NCBI GenBank assembly: GCA_023458315.1
Contig: JAEXAH010000154.1
Coordinates: forward strand, 1-40,432
Direction of reading: 5' to 3'
DNA length: 40,432 nt
DNA from: Pseudomonadota bacterium
GTDB taxonomy: Bacteria; Pseudomonadota; Alphaproteobacteria; Rhodospirillales; Magnetospirillaceae
Shown here: one piece after another, positions 8,577 through 18,886 of the stretch
How positions within the stretch are numbered: position 1 is the first letter of the stretch
How the letters are laid out: the number at the start of each line of letters is the position of its first letter
The notes under the pieces: model-generated
Seen by the model: only the letters and a program-made list of their open reading frames with translations
Databases searched by the model: none
Told to the model about the DNA's origin: nothing
Program-made: the position numbers and the translations under genes

Positions 8577-10193
8577 CTAGGCGGCGGCGTCCAGACGCTC
8601 CACCGGTACCGCGGGCAGGGTGAAGAAGAAGGCGGCACCGCCTTCCGGCCCTTCCTCGGCCCAGATGCGGCCGCCGTGGCGGTCGACGATGCGCTTGCAG
8701 ATGGCCAGGCCGATGCCGGTGCCGGGATAGGTTTCGCCGGGATGCAGCCGCTTGAAGATGGTGAAGATGTGCTCGCGGTACTCGGCCTCGATGCCGATCC
8801 CGTCGTCCACCACCGAAAAGCGGACGCCGCCAGCCACCGGCTCGGCGGCGATGCGGATATGCGGGCTTTGGCCGGGGCGGCGGAACTTGACCGCGTTGCC
8901 CACCAGATTCTGGAACAATTGCGCCAGTTGCATCTCGTCGCCCTGAACCGGCGGCAGGGCGCCCACGTCGACGCGGGCACCGGCGGCGGCGATGCTGTCG
9001 TGCAGGTTCTGCAACACCCGCCCCAACAGGGCGCCGGTGTCCACGGGGCCGAACGGCGCGCCGCGATTGGTGACGCGGGAATAGGCCAGAAGATCGTTGA
9101 CCAGGGCATGCATGCGCTTGGCCCCGGCGACGATGAAGTGCAGGTAATCCAGATCCTCGGGCTGCAAACGCTGGCGCGACCGCCGTTCCAGCAATTGGGC
9201 GAAGCTGGTGATGGTGCGCAGCGGTTCCTGAAGATCGTGCGACGCCACATAGGCGAAGCGCTCCAATTCGGTGTTGGAACTGGCCAGGGCGTCCACGGCG
9301 CGGCGCAACTGGGCTTCCGAGGCGCGGCTGTCGGCGATGGCGCGACGCAGGCGCGACGCCTGCGACAGCAGGCCGTGCACCGCCAGCCCGGCCAGCAGCG
9401 CCAGCCCGCCGCCGGTGGCCAGCAGGGCCGGACGGCGCGGCGACGCCGCCCGCCAGCCGCCGGACGGCACCGCCGCCATCTGCCACGAACCGTTGGGCAG
9501 GGTGATGTCCAGCATCACCGGCGACACCCCGAACATGGCGGCGTCGCCGAAGAACACCTCGCCCTTGGCGCCCAGGCCATCGCGGCCGCGAATGGCGTAA
9601 TCCTGCACCGGGTCGTCCAGCAGCCCGGCCTCGGCCAGCAGCGAGGGCACGTCGAGCACGATGATCGCCAGCCCCCACAGGCTGCGCTTACCCTCCGCCT
9701 GCTGGAAGATGGGCAGACGGCCGATCAGGCCGGTGCCGCCCTGCACCAGTTCGGCCGGACCGGCCACGGTCAGCCGGTTGCTTTCGATGGTCTGGCGGAT
9801 GATGGGCACGAAGCGCGGCACCGCCATCAGGTCGACGCCGACGGCGGTGACGTTGCTTTCCAGCGGATAGACGTAGCGGATGATGTTGTCGGGCGCCAGG
9901 ACCAGGGCGCGGATGTCGGCGCGGGCGGCCAGCAGGTTGCGGGCATAGCTGGAGAAGCGGGCTTCGGTGACGGTATCGCCGGTCTGGACGAAGGCGGCCA
10001 GACCGCGCACCAGATGCAGCCGCGCGTTCAGGCTGGCCTCGAGCGCCGCGCGCTTGGTGCTGAGCCGGTCGAGAACCAGGGCGCGCTGTTCCGACTGGAA
10101 CCGCGCGGCCTCGAGCCGATCAAACACCACGGTCAGTCCCAGCACCAGCAGGACCGTCACCACGGCTCCGGCCCAGGCGGGTATCTTGCCCAC
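8577..10193 (-). CDS. Membrane sensor histidine kinase with CHASE-type sensor
   Basis: A 538-residue protein from the GTG at 10193, which is preceded by a GGGGGGGAAGG stretch; an ATG at 10253 is possible. There are two membrane helices (about 5-25 and 254-274) flanking a periplasmic CHASE-like domain containing RGLAAFV, IRALVLAPDN and the LESNVTAVGVDL segment. After a coiled-coil linker come HisKA with phosphoacceptor His-319 (SHDLQEPLRT) and HATPase_c with NLVGNAVKF, DDGIGI and GTGIGLAICKRIV. The dimerisation domain is of the phytochrome-like SHDLQEPL class. No response regulator gene is adjacent, so the partner and ligand are unknown. Confidence 0.88.
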   Translation of the reverse strand: MGKIPAWAGAVVTVLLVLGLTVVFDRLEAARFQSEQRALVLDRLSTKRAALEASLNARLHLVRGLAAFVQTGDTVTEARFSSYARNLLAARADIRALVLAPDNIIRYVYPLESNVTAVGVDLMAVPRFVPIIRQTIESNRLTVAGPAELVQGGTGLIGRLPIFQQAEGKRSLWGLAIIVLDVPSLLAEAGLLDDPVQDYAIRGRDGLGAKGEVFFGDAAMFGVSPVMLDITLPNGSWQMAAVPSGGWRAASPRRPALLATGGGLALLAGLAVHGLLSQASRLRRAIADSRASEAQLRRAVDALASSNTELERFAYVASHDLQEPLRTITSFAQLLERRSRQRLQPEDLDYLHFIVAGAKRMHALVNDLLAYSRVTNRGAPFGPVDTGALLGRVLQNLHDSIAAAGARVDVGALPPVQGDEMQLAQLFQNLVGNAVKFRRPGQSPHIRIAAEPVAGGVRFSVVDDGIGIEAEYREHIFTIFKRLHPGETYPGTGIGLAICKRIVDRHGGRIWAEEGPEGGAAFFFTLPAVPVERLDAAA

Positions 10194-10284
10194 GCCTTCC
10201 CCCCCGGATTGATTTCCCCTGCAAAAAATTACTGAAACCACGCCCGGTTTCATAGCGTCGAATCGTGACGCGCGCAGAAAGACA

Positions 10285-10314
10285 AAACCCCCTTCCCGCA
10301 AGGGAAGGGGGTTT
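10285..10314 (-). terminator. Rho-independent terminator after groEL
   Basis: A strong stem (aaacccccttccc / gggaagggggttt) with a GCAA tetraloop. On the minus strand it continues into ttttgtcttt. It lies about 90 bp after the groEL stop. The flanking A/T runs make it potentially bidirectional. Confidence 0.85.
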
Positions 10315-10402
10315 GCCTGACTTTCCAGGTTCTTCACCCGGTTGGGCGCTGGAACGGCATACCCTGTCGGGGACGCCGTTCCGGAACCTGCTGGGCCGGA
10401 CT

Positions 10403-12046
<1,644 letters not shown>

Positions 12047-12085
12047 GTTCGTTAACCTCTAATGGATTCTGTGGAGGGGCAGGCT

Positions 12086-12373
12086 TTAGGCGAGGATGCC
12101 GAGAATGTCGGATTCCTTCATGATCAACAGCTCGGCGCCATCGATCTTGACCTCGGTGCCGGACCACTTGCCGAACAGGATGCGGTCGCCGGCCTTGACG
12201 TCGAGGGCGACGACCTTGCCGTCCTCACCACGCACACCGGAACCGACGGCGATCACTTCGCCCTGCATCGGCTTTTCCTTGGCGGTGTCGGGGATGATGA
12301 TGCCACCGGCGGTCTTCTCTTCCGCGTCGATGCGCTTCACCAGCACGCGATCATGGAGCGGGCGGAACTTCAT
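12086..12373 (-). CDS. groES: 10 kDa co-chaperonin GroES
   Basis: A 95-residue protein beginning MKFRPLHDRVLVKRID, with the mobile loop EEKTAGGIIIPDTAKEKP and the roof segment. It is full length for the family and caps the GroEL cavity. A GGAGG sits directly upstream of the ATG. It is the first gene of groES-groEL, transcribed from a sigma70-type promoter overlapping a CIRCE operator upstream. Confidence 0.98.
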   Translation of the reverse strand: MKFRPLHDRVLVKRIDAEEKTAGGIIIPDTAKEKPMQGEVIAVGSGVRGEDGKVVALDVKAGDRILFGKWSGTEVKIDGAELLIMKESDILGILA

Positions 12374-12438
12374 AAAAAACCTCCATCAAACGGGTCTAGT
12401 CGATCCGAATAGGATGTCTCGGGGAGTCAGCGCCGTTG

Positions 12439-12465
12439 TTAGCACTCTCGACCGAGGAGTGCCAA
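12439..12465 (-). promoter_or_regulatory. CIRCE operator (HrcA binding site) of groESL
   Basis: Inverted repeat TTAGCACTC-N9-GAGTGCCAA, differing at one position from the CIRCE consensus. It lies about 65 bp upstream of groES, overlapping the expected transcription start. In other bacteria HrcA binds this element and represses groESL until heat stress titrates it away. Confidence 0.95.
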
Positions 12466-12466
12466 C

Positions 12467-12495
12467 GATCTAGGAGGGGGGTGGGGAAGAGTCAA
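12467..12495 (-). promoter_or_regulatory. Sigma70-type promoter of groESL
   Basis: On the minus strand, TTGACT (12490-12495), a 17-bp spacer, then TAGATC (12467-12472), directly followed by the CIRCE inverted repeat. The spacing and the position relative to CIRCE make this the likely housekeeping promoter. Confidence 0.75.
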
Positions 12496-12565
12496 GCGCG
12501 AAAGCCGCACTTTTTTCGCTCCCCGTCGGGCAAAAACCGTCAAGCCATTGAGATAGAGCGGTTTT

Positions 12566-13159
12566 TCAGCGCGCCACTTTGATCGCCGACACCACCCACT
12601 TGATGCCCGGCACCTCGCCCGCATCGGCCTTCATGGCCGCTGCCGCCTCGGCACCGGGGGCGGCGCCCAACAGGAAGGCGACGCCGTTGACCACGCGGAC
12701 GATGGTGCCGTTGCGGCCCTGCACGCCCAGGGCCTGCCGCACCGCCTCTTCGCGCGCCGGATCGGCGGCGAACACGTCCAGCGCCTTGTCCTCGGCCAGC
12801 ACCAGTTCGTTGTGCACCTCGGCGATGCCGTCCAGGGCGGCGGCCACCTGTTCGGCCTTGCGCCGCTGGGCGGGCTTGATCACCGCCCCCATCAGCAGGG
12901 CGCGGCCGCCCCACACCTCGATCGTGACGGCGCGATAGGCGGCGCGGTCCAATTCGGCGATGCGGCGGGACAATTGGGATTTCAGGATGTCGTCGCGGTT
13001 GGCCTGGGCGCGCGGCCGTTCCAGGCCGGTGAACGCCTGGGCGGCGGGGCGGGACGGCGCGGCGGCGGCGGGGGCCGCCACCTCGGGCCGGGCGGGCGTC
13101 TCCGCCGTCTGGCAGGCGGCCAGCGCAGTGACCAGGACCAGAACGGCGAGACGACGCAT
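12566..13159 (-). CDS. BON-domain lipoprotein
   Basis: A 197-residue protein with a lipoprotein signal peptide (MRRLAVLVLVTALAAC, Cys-16 as the lipidated residue), an Ala/Pro linker, then two BON-like modules (about 70-130 and 135-195), each with the pattern of a helix followed by VEVHNELV-type or RVVNGVAFLLG strands. BON domains usually bind phospholipid or support envelope stability. The start at 13159 has AGGGGAAAG upstream and overlaps the VTT gene stop by one base (TGATG). It is the last gene of a three-gene operon. Confidence 0.82.
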   Translation of the reverse strand: MRRLAVLVLVTALAACQTAETPARPEVAAPAAAAPSRPAAQAFTGLERPRAQANRDDILKSQLSRRIAELDRAAYRAVTIEVWGGRALLMGAVIKPAQRRKAEQVAAALDGIAEVHNELVLAEDKALDVFAADPAREEAVRQALGVQGRNGTIVRVVNGVAFLLGAAPGAEAAAAMKADAGEVPGIKWVVSAIKVAR

Positions 13160-13860
13160 CAGCTTTCCCCTTCTTCCTCGTCGGGCAACCCCTTGGCGGC
13201 GCGGGTGCGGCGCCACAGCCAGATGCCCAGCACGGTCGATCCCACGAACAGCACGCCGGACAGCGTCCAGGTCAGGGTCTTGTCCAGTTCGAACCCGGCA
13301 CCGGCCAGCACGAACACCAATGTCTGCGGCACATAGCCTAGCAGGGAACCGGCGAAGAACGGAACCGCCCGCACGCCCGACACGCCCGCCGCCACGTTGG
13401 TGGTGCCGTTGTGCGACAGCGGCGACAGGCGCAGCACCAGCGCCATGGTCAATTCATTCCCGGTCAGGAAGGAATCGATGCGGGCGATCTTGTCGGGAAA
13501 ACGCCGGGTCAGGGCGTCGCGGCCGATGAAGCGGGCGTAATAGAAAGTCAGCAACGAGCCCAGCATGGTGGCGGCCAGGGCCAGCAGCAACCCCATCCAC
13601 GGGCCGAAGGCATAGGCGGCGCCAAAGGCCACCGCCTGACGCGGCAGGCCCAGCGCCACCACCACGGCGCCGACCAGGATGTACAGCGCCTCGCCGTACA
13701 GACCCTGCTGGCCGCGCACCGCCTGGTCCACCCAGCCGGTGTTGAGCATGGATTTGATGCCCACCACCTCGATCAGCCAGCCCACCGCCACCAGGGTGGC
13801 GATCAGCACCAGACCGCGCAGGATGACGCGGGGATCGAGCAGGGGGTGGCGCTTGCTCAC
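13159..13860 (-). CDS. VTT-domain (TVP38/TMEM64, DedA-related) membrane protein
   Basis: A 233-residue polytopic membrane protein with about five helices. It carries the VTT/SNARE-associated core: a glycine-rich GLPRQAVAFGAAYAFG segment, an F-x-x-R stretch (YYARFIGRD), and LRLSPLSHNGTTNVAAGVSGV. The family includes phospholipid scramblase-like and lipid-carrier flippase-like proteins; the exact cargo is unknown. The GTG start at 13860 overlaps the glycosyltransferase stop (GTGA). The pairing with a polyprenyl-phosphate-type glycosyltransferase suggests joint action on a lipid-linked sugar, which is an inference. Confidence 0.8.
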   Translation of the reverse strand: MSKRHPLLDPRVILRGLVLIATLVAVGWLIEVVGIKSMLNTGWVDQAVRGQQGLYGEALYILVGAVVVALGLPRQAVAFGAAYAFGPWMGLLLALAATMLGSLLTFYYARFIGRDALTRRFPDKIARIDSFLTGNELTMALVLRLSPLSHNGTTNVAAGVSGVRAVPFFAGSLLGYVPQTLVFVLAGAGFELDKTLTWTLSGVLFVGSTVLGIWLWRRTRAAKGLPDEEEGES

Positions 13861-14597
13861 GACTGGCTTTCGATCACCGGATTGCGCGAGCGCCGCATCA
13901 GCCACATGACGCCCAGCAGATCGGGCACGCCCACCAGGGCGCGGCGCAGATTGCTGTAATTGGAGGCGCCGGCGCCGCGCGGACGGTGGTTGACCTTGAC
14001 CGATTCCACCTTGCCCCCGGCGCGGATGGTCAGCGCGGGCAGATAGCGATGCATGTGGTCGAAGCGCGGGAAATCCAGGAACAGGTCGCGCGGGAACAGC
14101 TTGGAGCCGCAGCCGGTATCGGGCGTGTCGTCCTTGAGGCAGGCGACGCGGATGGCGTTGGCCGCCTTGGACGCCCAGCGCCGGGAAGCGGTGTCCTTGC
14201 GGTTGGCGCGCCACCCGGCGATCAGCAGCTTGCCGCGCGTCGCCTCGGGCTCGGCCCGCCAGCGCGCCAGCATGTTGGGAATGTCGGCCGGGTCGTTCTG
14301 GCCGTCGCCGTCCAGCATGGCGATGACCGGGGCGTGGGCCGCCTTGACCGCGGTGGCGATGGCCTGACTCTGGCCGCAACTGAAGCGGTGGCGCAGGCTG
14401 CGCAGACGCGGGAAGCGGGCCTGCGCCTCGGCCAGACGCTGCGGCGTGGCATCGGTCGAGCCGTCATCCACGTAAATGATCTCGAACTCGGCCTTGCCGT
14501 CCAGCGCGGCGTGGATTTCCTCGACCAGCGGCAGGATGTTGTCGGCCTCGTTCTTGACCGGGATGACGATTGCGAGTTCCGGGGAGATGGCGGTCAT
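13857..14597 (-). CDS. Family 2 glycosyltransferase (dolichol-phosphate mannosyltransferase-like)
   Basis: A 246-residue GT-A fold transferase. It shows the IVIPVKNEADNI N-terminus, YVDDGSTD, and the metal-binding MLDGDGQNDP, all typical of the DPM1/DPG_synthase branch that charges polyprenyl phosphate with a hexose. There are no C-terminal membrane helices, unlike GtrB/ArnC-type relatives. The start at 14597 is chosen with AAGG 7 nt upstream. It is the first gene of a tightly overlapped trio with the VTT protein and the BON lipoprotein. Confidence 0.87.
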   Translation of the reverse strand: MTAISPELAIVIPVKNEADNILPLVEEIHAALDGKAEFEIIYVDDGSTDATPQRLAEAQARFPRLRSLRHRFSCGQSQAIATAVKAAHAPVIAMLDGDGQNDPADIPNMLARWRAEPEATRGKLLIAGWRANRKDTASRRWASKAANAIRVACLKDDTPDTGCGSKLFPRDLFLDFPRFDHMHRYLPALTIRAGGKVESVKVNHRPRGAGASNYSNLRRALVGVPDLLGVMWLMRRSRNPVIESQS

Positions 14598-14637
14598 TGC
14601 AGAACCTTCAGGCACCAGCATGTGTTCCACCTATCAT

Positions 14638-14716
14638 CGTCATGCCCGGACTTGATCCGGGCATCCATACACCGGGCGGCGCGGCGTGGATGGCCGGGTC
14701 AAGCCCGGCCATGACG
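14638..14716. repeat. Dispersed palindromic intergenic repeat, copy 2
   Basis: The same arms as the copy at 9-117 (cgtcatgcccggacttgatc on the left, its imperfect reverse complement on the right) with a shorter centre. It lies between accA and the glycosyltransferase gene. Confidence 0.8.
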
Positions 14717-14741
14717 GCAAACAATCGGACAAACGGCCGGA

Positions 14742-15695
14742 TCAGGCCAGACCGGCCCGGCCCATTTCCAGGAACTTGTCGCGGCGCCGCGCCCGCAGCA
14801 CGCCGCCGTCCAGGCCCATCTGCTCGCGCAGGGCGCCGTCGATGGCTTGGGACAGGCTTTGCAGCGTCAGGTCGGGATTGCGATGGGCGCCGCCCAGCGG
14901 TTCGGGGATCACCTGATCGATGATTCCCAGACGGTGCAGGTCCTGGGCGGTCAGGCGCAGGGCGTCGGCGGCGTCCTTGGCGTTGGCGGCCGAGCGCCAC
15001 AGGATGCCCGCGCAGCCTTCGGGGCTGATCACCGAATAGATGGCGTGTTCCAGCATCAGCACGGCATTGGCCGCCGCCAGGGCGATGGCGCCGCCGGACC
15101 CGCCCTCGCCGATGATCACCGACACGAAGGCGGTGCGGATGTCCAGGCAGGTTTCGATGGATCGCGCGATGGCCTCGGCCTGACCGCGCGCCTCGGCGTC
15201 GACGCCGGGATAGGCGCCTGCGGTATCGACCAGGGTGATCACCGGCAATTGGAACTGATCGGCCATTTCCATCAGGCGCACCGCCTTGCGGTAGCCCTCG
15301 GGCTTGGCCATGCCGAAATTGTGCTTCAGGCGGGTTTCGGTGTCGTGGCCCTTTTCATGGCCCATGACCACCACCGACTGGCCGCGAAAGCGGCCCAGGC
15401 CGCCGACGATGGCCTGATCCTCGCCGAAGCAGCGATCGCCCGCCAGCGGCGTGAAGTCGCTGATCATCGACTTGATGACGGTGAGCGCGTGCGGCCGTTC
15501 CGGGTGGCGGGCCACCTGGGTCTTCTGCCACGGGGTGAGCTTGGCGTAGGTCGCGCGCAGCAGCTTGTCGACCTTGGCCTGAAGGCGGGCGACCTCTTCG
15601 GCGATGTTGACGTCGCCGTTATCCGCGAGGTGCCGCAGCTCTTCGATCTTGCCCTCGAGCTCGGCGATGGGCTTTTCAAATTCAAGGATATGCAT
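14742..15695 (-). CDS. accA: Acetyl-CoA carboxylase carboxyltransferase subunit alpha
   Basis: A 317-residue protein, full length for AccA. It begins MHILEFEKPIAELEGKIEEL and has the carboxyltransferase core with GHEKGHDTETRLKHNFGM, DTAGAYPGVDAEARGQ and GEGGSGGAIAL. With AccD it transfers the carboxyl group from carboxybiotin to acetyl-CoA, making malonyl-CoA for fatty acid synthesis. accD is not in the window. It is isolated from its neighbours by a palindromic repeat downstream and a terminator hairpin upstream. Confidence 0.97.
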   Translation of the reverse strand: MHILEFEKPIAELEGKIEELRHLADNGDVNIAEEVARLQAKVDKLLRATYAKLTPWQKTQVARHPERPHALTVIKSMISDFTPLAGDRCFGEDQAIVGGLGRFRGQSVVVMGHEKGHDTETRLKHNFGMAKPEGYRKAVRLMEMADQFQLPVITLVDTAGAYPGVDAEARGQAEAIARSIETCLDIRTAFVSVIIGEGGSGGAIALAAANAVLMLEHAIYSVISPEGCAGILWRSAANAKDAADALRLTAQDLHRLGIIDQVIPEPLGGAHRNPDLTLQSLSQAIDGALREQMGLDGGVLRARRRDKFLEMGRAGLA

Positions 15696-15739
15696 GGGGA
15701 GGTTTCATACCACAGCCGCCGTGCGGAGCAAGAAAAAGC

Positions 15740-15776
15740 ATCGGGGCGGCCCACGGCGTCCTGGAGCCGCCCCGAT
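15740..15776 (-). terminator. Rho-independent terminator after the lytic transglycosylase gene
   Basis: A perfect 11-bp stem (atcggggcggc / gccgccccgat) with a 15-nt loop, followed on the minus strand by tgctttttct. It lies about 30 bp after the stop of the transglycosylase gene. Confidence 0.85.
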
Positions 15777-15804
15777 TTGATCCGAACCGCAAGGCGGCCA
15801 GATC

Positions 15805-17670
15805 TTAGATTTTCGGCCCCTTGCGGCGCGGCACCGGGTCGATGCCTTCGTACAGCGGCCAGGCACCGGCGGCGATGGCCTCCAGCGACGGCGAAGGCTG
15901 GCCCAGGCGCGACTGGTAGATCCAGTAATTGGTCATCACCCGTTCGACGAAGGCGCGGGTTTCGCGGCTGGGGATGCTTTCGATGAACAGCAGCGGGTCG
16001 TCGTTGTGCTTCATGCCCGACAGCCACTGGCCCAGCTTGCCCGGACCGGCGTTATAGGCGGCGGCCATCAGCAGCAGGTTGCCGTTGACCGGCTCCTCGG
16101 CCAGCAGCTTGCCCAGATATTTCTGACCCAGGCTCAGGTTCAGTTCCGGGTCGTGCAGCTTGTCGCGGACATGGTTGCCCGCCAGGAAGGCGGCGGTGGC
16201 GGGCATCAACTGCATCAGGCCCGAGGCCCCGGCGCCGCTTTTGGCCTTGGGATTGAACGAGGATTCCTGACGCACGAAGGCCAGCACCAGCGCCTTGTCC
16301 ATCTGCCAGCCGCCGCGCGGCGTCCACGACGGCACCGGGTACGAGGCGGCGTCGTTGACCAGGCCGGGGGCCATGCCGCCCAGCCGCACCGCCAGACCGG
16401 GCATGCCGCCCGCCTGGGCCATCACCAGCATGGACTGGCGCAGGGCCTTGGTGGCGCGCGGATAGAAGCGGCGCAATTCGTCCTCGGCGCCCTGGGCATC
16501 GCCCAGTTGCACCAGGGCCAGGGCGCGGCGGGTGCCGGGCACCCGCATCAGCAGGTCGGCATCGGCCTCGGTGAAGGGCGGGGTTTCCCACGAGAACAGG
16601 GTTTCGTAGCCCAGGGTCTGGCGGGCCATCAGGCCATAGAAGGTGCGCGGATAGGTGGCCGCGATCTCCAGCCAATGGTTCACCACCTCGGGGCGGCGCG
16701 ACACCAGGTTGGCGCGGGCGGCCCAGAAGGCGGCGGCGGACACCATCCACGGCGAGGTGTCGTCGCGGTTGGCGATTTCCTCGAAATGGCGGCGGGCCTC
16801 TTCCGGCTTGCCCTGGCGCCAATGGGCCAGACCGGCCACCCAATGGGCGGCGGGGAATTCGGCGCCCGAGCGTTCGGCCACCTGGGTCGCCCAGGTGGCG
16901 GCCTCGGCATCGCGGCCGCTGGCGAAATGGTCGGCGGCCAGGGCCATCTTCAGCTCGTCCACGTCCTCGCGGTCGAGCACCCGCGCCTCGGCGCCGGTGA
17001 TCAGCGCCAGGGCGGCGGCCGGATCGTCCTTGCGCAGCAACGAGCGGAACTTGGCCTTCAGCGCGCGGGCCTTGGGGCTGCCGCGATCGCTGTCATAAAC
17101 TTCCATCTCCCAATTGGCGCCGCCATCGGAGGTGTCGATGCCGGTGCCCTTGAGATAGCCCTTGACCGGGGTCTTGATGGCGCCGAAGCCCTTGATCCCC
17201 TTGCTGGTGGCCAGCTTGTGCACGGCCTCGGCCTGGGGCAGATCGGAATATTCCGCCATCCAGGCGCGCAATTCCTGATACTTGGGCTTGGCGCCGGGCG
17301 CCAGATAGCGTTGGGCCAGCACGTGGCCCTTGAGAACGTCGTCCTTGACCCGGGCCAATTCGCGGTCGGCGGCGGCCACCTGCCCCTCGGCCTGCAACTT
17401 CAGGGCGCGCGCGTAGGATTCGGCGTCCGAGGCGGACAACGGGCGGGGCAGCGGGGCGACGCGGGCTTCGCGTCCAATGCCGGGCATCACCGCGGCGGTG
17501 AGGGTTCCCTCACTGCCGGAGGCCGAGGCCAATTGCTGGGAAACCGCCCCCTTGGCGGGGCTGGTTTCACCGGCGAAGGCCGGGAACGTCACGGCCATGA
17601 TCGCCAACATCACGGCCGGGAGGAGCCTGTCGCGCAAGGCTGTTCTCCTCTGAAGGTTAATCGGAAACAT
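15805..17670 (-). CDS. slt: Soluble lytic murein transglycosylase (Slt70-like)
   Basis: A 621-residue periplasmic enzyme that cleaves peptidoglycan glycan strands to 1,6-anhydro ends. It has a signal peptide ending around residue 33 (FPAFA), a long alpha-superhelical U-domain (about 75-440), then a goose-type lysozyme SLT domain with catalytic Glu-469 in VRQESSFNPKAKSGAGASG and the LMQLMPATA motif, continuing AAYNAGPGKLGQW. A TTG at 17637 with GGAG 7 nt upstream would give a shorter and cleaner signal peptide; the ATG at 17670 is the longer option. It is monocistronic. Confidence 0.93.
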   Translation of the reverse strand: MFPINLQRRTALRDRLLPAVMLAIMAVTFPAFAGETSPAKGAVSQQLASASGSEGTLTAAVMPGIGREARVAPLPRPLSASDAESYARALKLQAEGQVAAADRELARVKDDVLKGHVLAQRYLAPGAKPKYQELRAWMAEYSDLPQAEAVHKLATSKGIKGFGAIKTPVKGYLKGTGIDTSDGGANWEMEVYDSDRGSPKARALKAKFRSLLRKDDPAAALALITGAEARVLDREDVDELKMALAADHFASGRDAEAATWATQVAERSGAEFPAAHWVAGLAHWRQGKPEEARRHFEEIANRDDTSPWMVSAAAFWAARANLVSRRPEVVNHWLEIAATYPRTFYGLMARQTLGYETLFSWETPPFTEADADLLMRVPGTRRALALVQLGDAQGAEDELRRFYPRATKALRQSMLVMAQAGGMPGLAVRLGGMAPGLVNDAASYPVPSWTPRGGWQMDKALVLAFVRQESSFNPKAKSGAGASGLMQLMPATAAFLAGNHVRDKLHDPELNLSLGQKYLGKLLAEEPVNGNLLLMAAAYNAGPGKLGQWLSGMKHNDDPLLFIESIPSRETRAFVERVMTNYWIYQSRLGQPSPSLEAIAAGAWPLYEGIDPVPRRKGPKI

Positions 17671-17948
17671 CGAACTGTCTGCACGGTTTTATAAATGACC
17701 GAAGCCGTCCGAGCAACCCCGCAGAGTCCGGAATCGCTCGATTTTTTTGCAAAATCGTTAATTTTCAAGAACTTACAAACAGGCCGAAACGGTATTCCAA
17801 TGCCCGAAAGCACTGATCGGCGTTATCGATGACGCCGATTTATGGCAACGGAATGGCAATGATGCCGCCGCCGGGAATGTCGCATTCGTTCAAGACCGCA
17901 TGCCGCCGCCATGGCTAGACTGGGCCGTCACCCACCGGAGTCCCCATC

Positions 17949-18248
17949 ATGAACCTGAGATACGCCATCCTGTACGTGGACGACGTCGCCACCACCCTGT
18001 CGTTCTCGTCCCGCCGCCTGGTGAACGAACTGGGCAAGGCGCCCGGCCGCCCCGATCCCGCCCATCCGGCCTTCGAGATCGCCTTCGAAACCGACGACGT
18101 TGCCGCCGCCCACGCCCGCGCCGTCGCCGCCGGGGCCGCGGAGGTGCAGCCGCCCCAGGCCATGCCGTGGGGCCAGACCACCGCCTATGTGCGTGACCGC
18201 GACGGCTTTCTGGTGGAAATCTGCTCGCCGGTGATGGCTCAGCCGTAA
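17949..18248 (+). CDS. VOC-family (glyoxalase/bleomycin resistance-like) protein, internally shortened
   Basis: A 99-residue protein whose N-terminus (MNLRYAILYVDDVATTLSF) and C-terminus (FEIAFETDDV ... PWGQTTAYVRDRDGFLVEICSPV) are clearly VOC superfamily. Single-module relatives are usually about 125-130 residues. Here the segment normally running from the FYE helix to the SSxxLxxE strand appears absent: TTLSF joins directly to SSRRLVNELG. A half-module fold without that segment would probably be unstable or lack its metal site. The start ATG is preceded by ccccatc with no strong ribosome site. It overlaps the convergent AraC gene by 10 bp. Confidence 0.7.
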   Translation: MNLRYAILYVDDVATTLSFSSRRLVNELGKAPGRPDPAHPAFEIAFETDDVAAAHARAVAAGAAEVQPPQAMPWGQTTAYVRDRDGFLVEICSPVMAQP

Positions 18249-18883
18249 CCGCTGGCCGCCAGCAGGGCGGCACGGCGCGGATCGCGCCGCAATCCGGCGG
18301 GGGTGACGCCCAGCCAATGGCGGAAGGCGCGGGTCATGTGCGCCTGATCGGCATAGCCGTGATCGGCCGCCAGTTCGGCCAGCGGCACGCCGTCGGCCGC
18401 CGCCACCGCCCGCCCGGCGCGCCGGACCCGTGCCAGTTGCGCCCACGCCGCCGGTTCCTGGCCGGTGGCGGCCCGCAACAATCGTTGCAGCGTGCGCGGC
18501 GTGACGCCCAGCCGCCGCGCCGCGTCGGCGACGCCGACATCCGTCAGGCACTCCAGGATCTCGGCCACCCGGGGATCGAGCCGGGCGTGGTCCGCCAGCC
18601 GCGCCGGGATGTCGGCCACGTCCTGGTCGCGCCCGTTCAGCCCGGCCAGCAGGCGGGCTTGGTCCTCCAGCACCGTTCCGGGGTGCAGTCGGAACCCGCG
18701 CATGACGGTTCCGGCTTCCACCGCCACGTCATAAGGCTGACGGGACAGATCGCTGACGAACCAATGCGGCCGCCCGCCCGGCGGCTGGCGCAGGATCAGG
18801 TCGCGGCAGCCGTCGGGCAGCACCAGGGCGGAACCGCTCTCCTCGGCGCGGAAGGACCAGACCTCCAGCACCGGCCCCTTCAT
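18239..18883 (-). CDS. AraC-family transcriptional regulator
   Basis: A 214-residue protein. The N-terminal half resembles the cupin-like DUF6597 sensor often found on AraC proteins (LPDGCRDLILR, FRLHPG). The C-terminal half has two helix-turn-helix motifs: VADAARRLGVTPRTLQRLLRAATG, and LAELAADHGYADQAHMTRAFRHWLG followed by TPAGLRR. The regulon is unknown. It lies 3 bp after the uracil-DNA glycosylase stop on the same strand, so the two are probably co-transcribed. Confidence 0.88.
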   Translation of the reverse strand: MKGPVLEVWSFRAEESGSALVLPDGCRDLILRQPPGGRPHWFVSDLSRQPYDVAVEAGTVMRGFRLHPGTVLEDQARLLAGLNGRDQDVADIPARLADHARLDPRVAEILECLTDVGVADAARRLGVTPRTLQRLLRAATGQEPAAWAQLARVRRAGRAVAAADGVPLAELAADHGYADQAHMTRAFRHWLGVTPAGLRRDPRRAALLAASGYG

Positions 18884-18886
18884 GGC

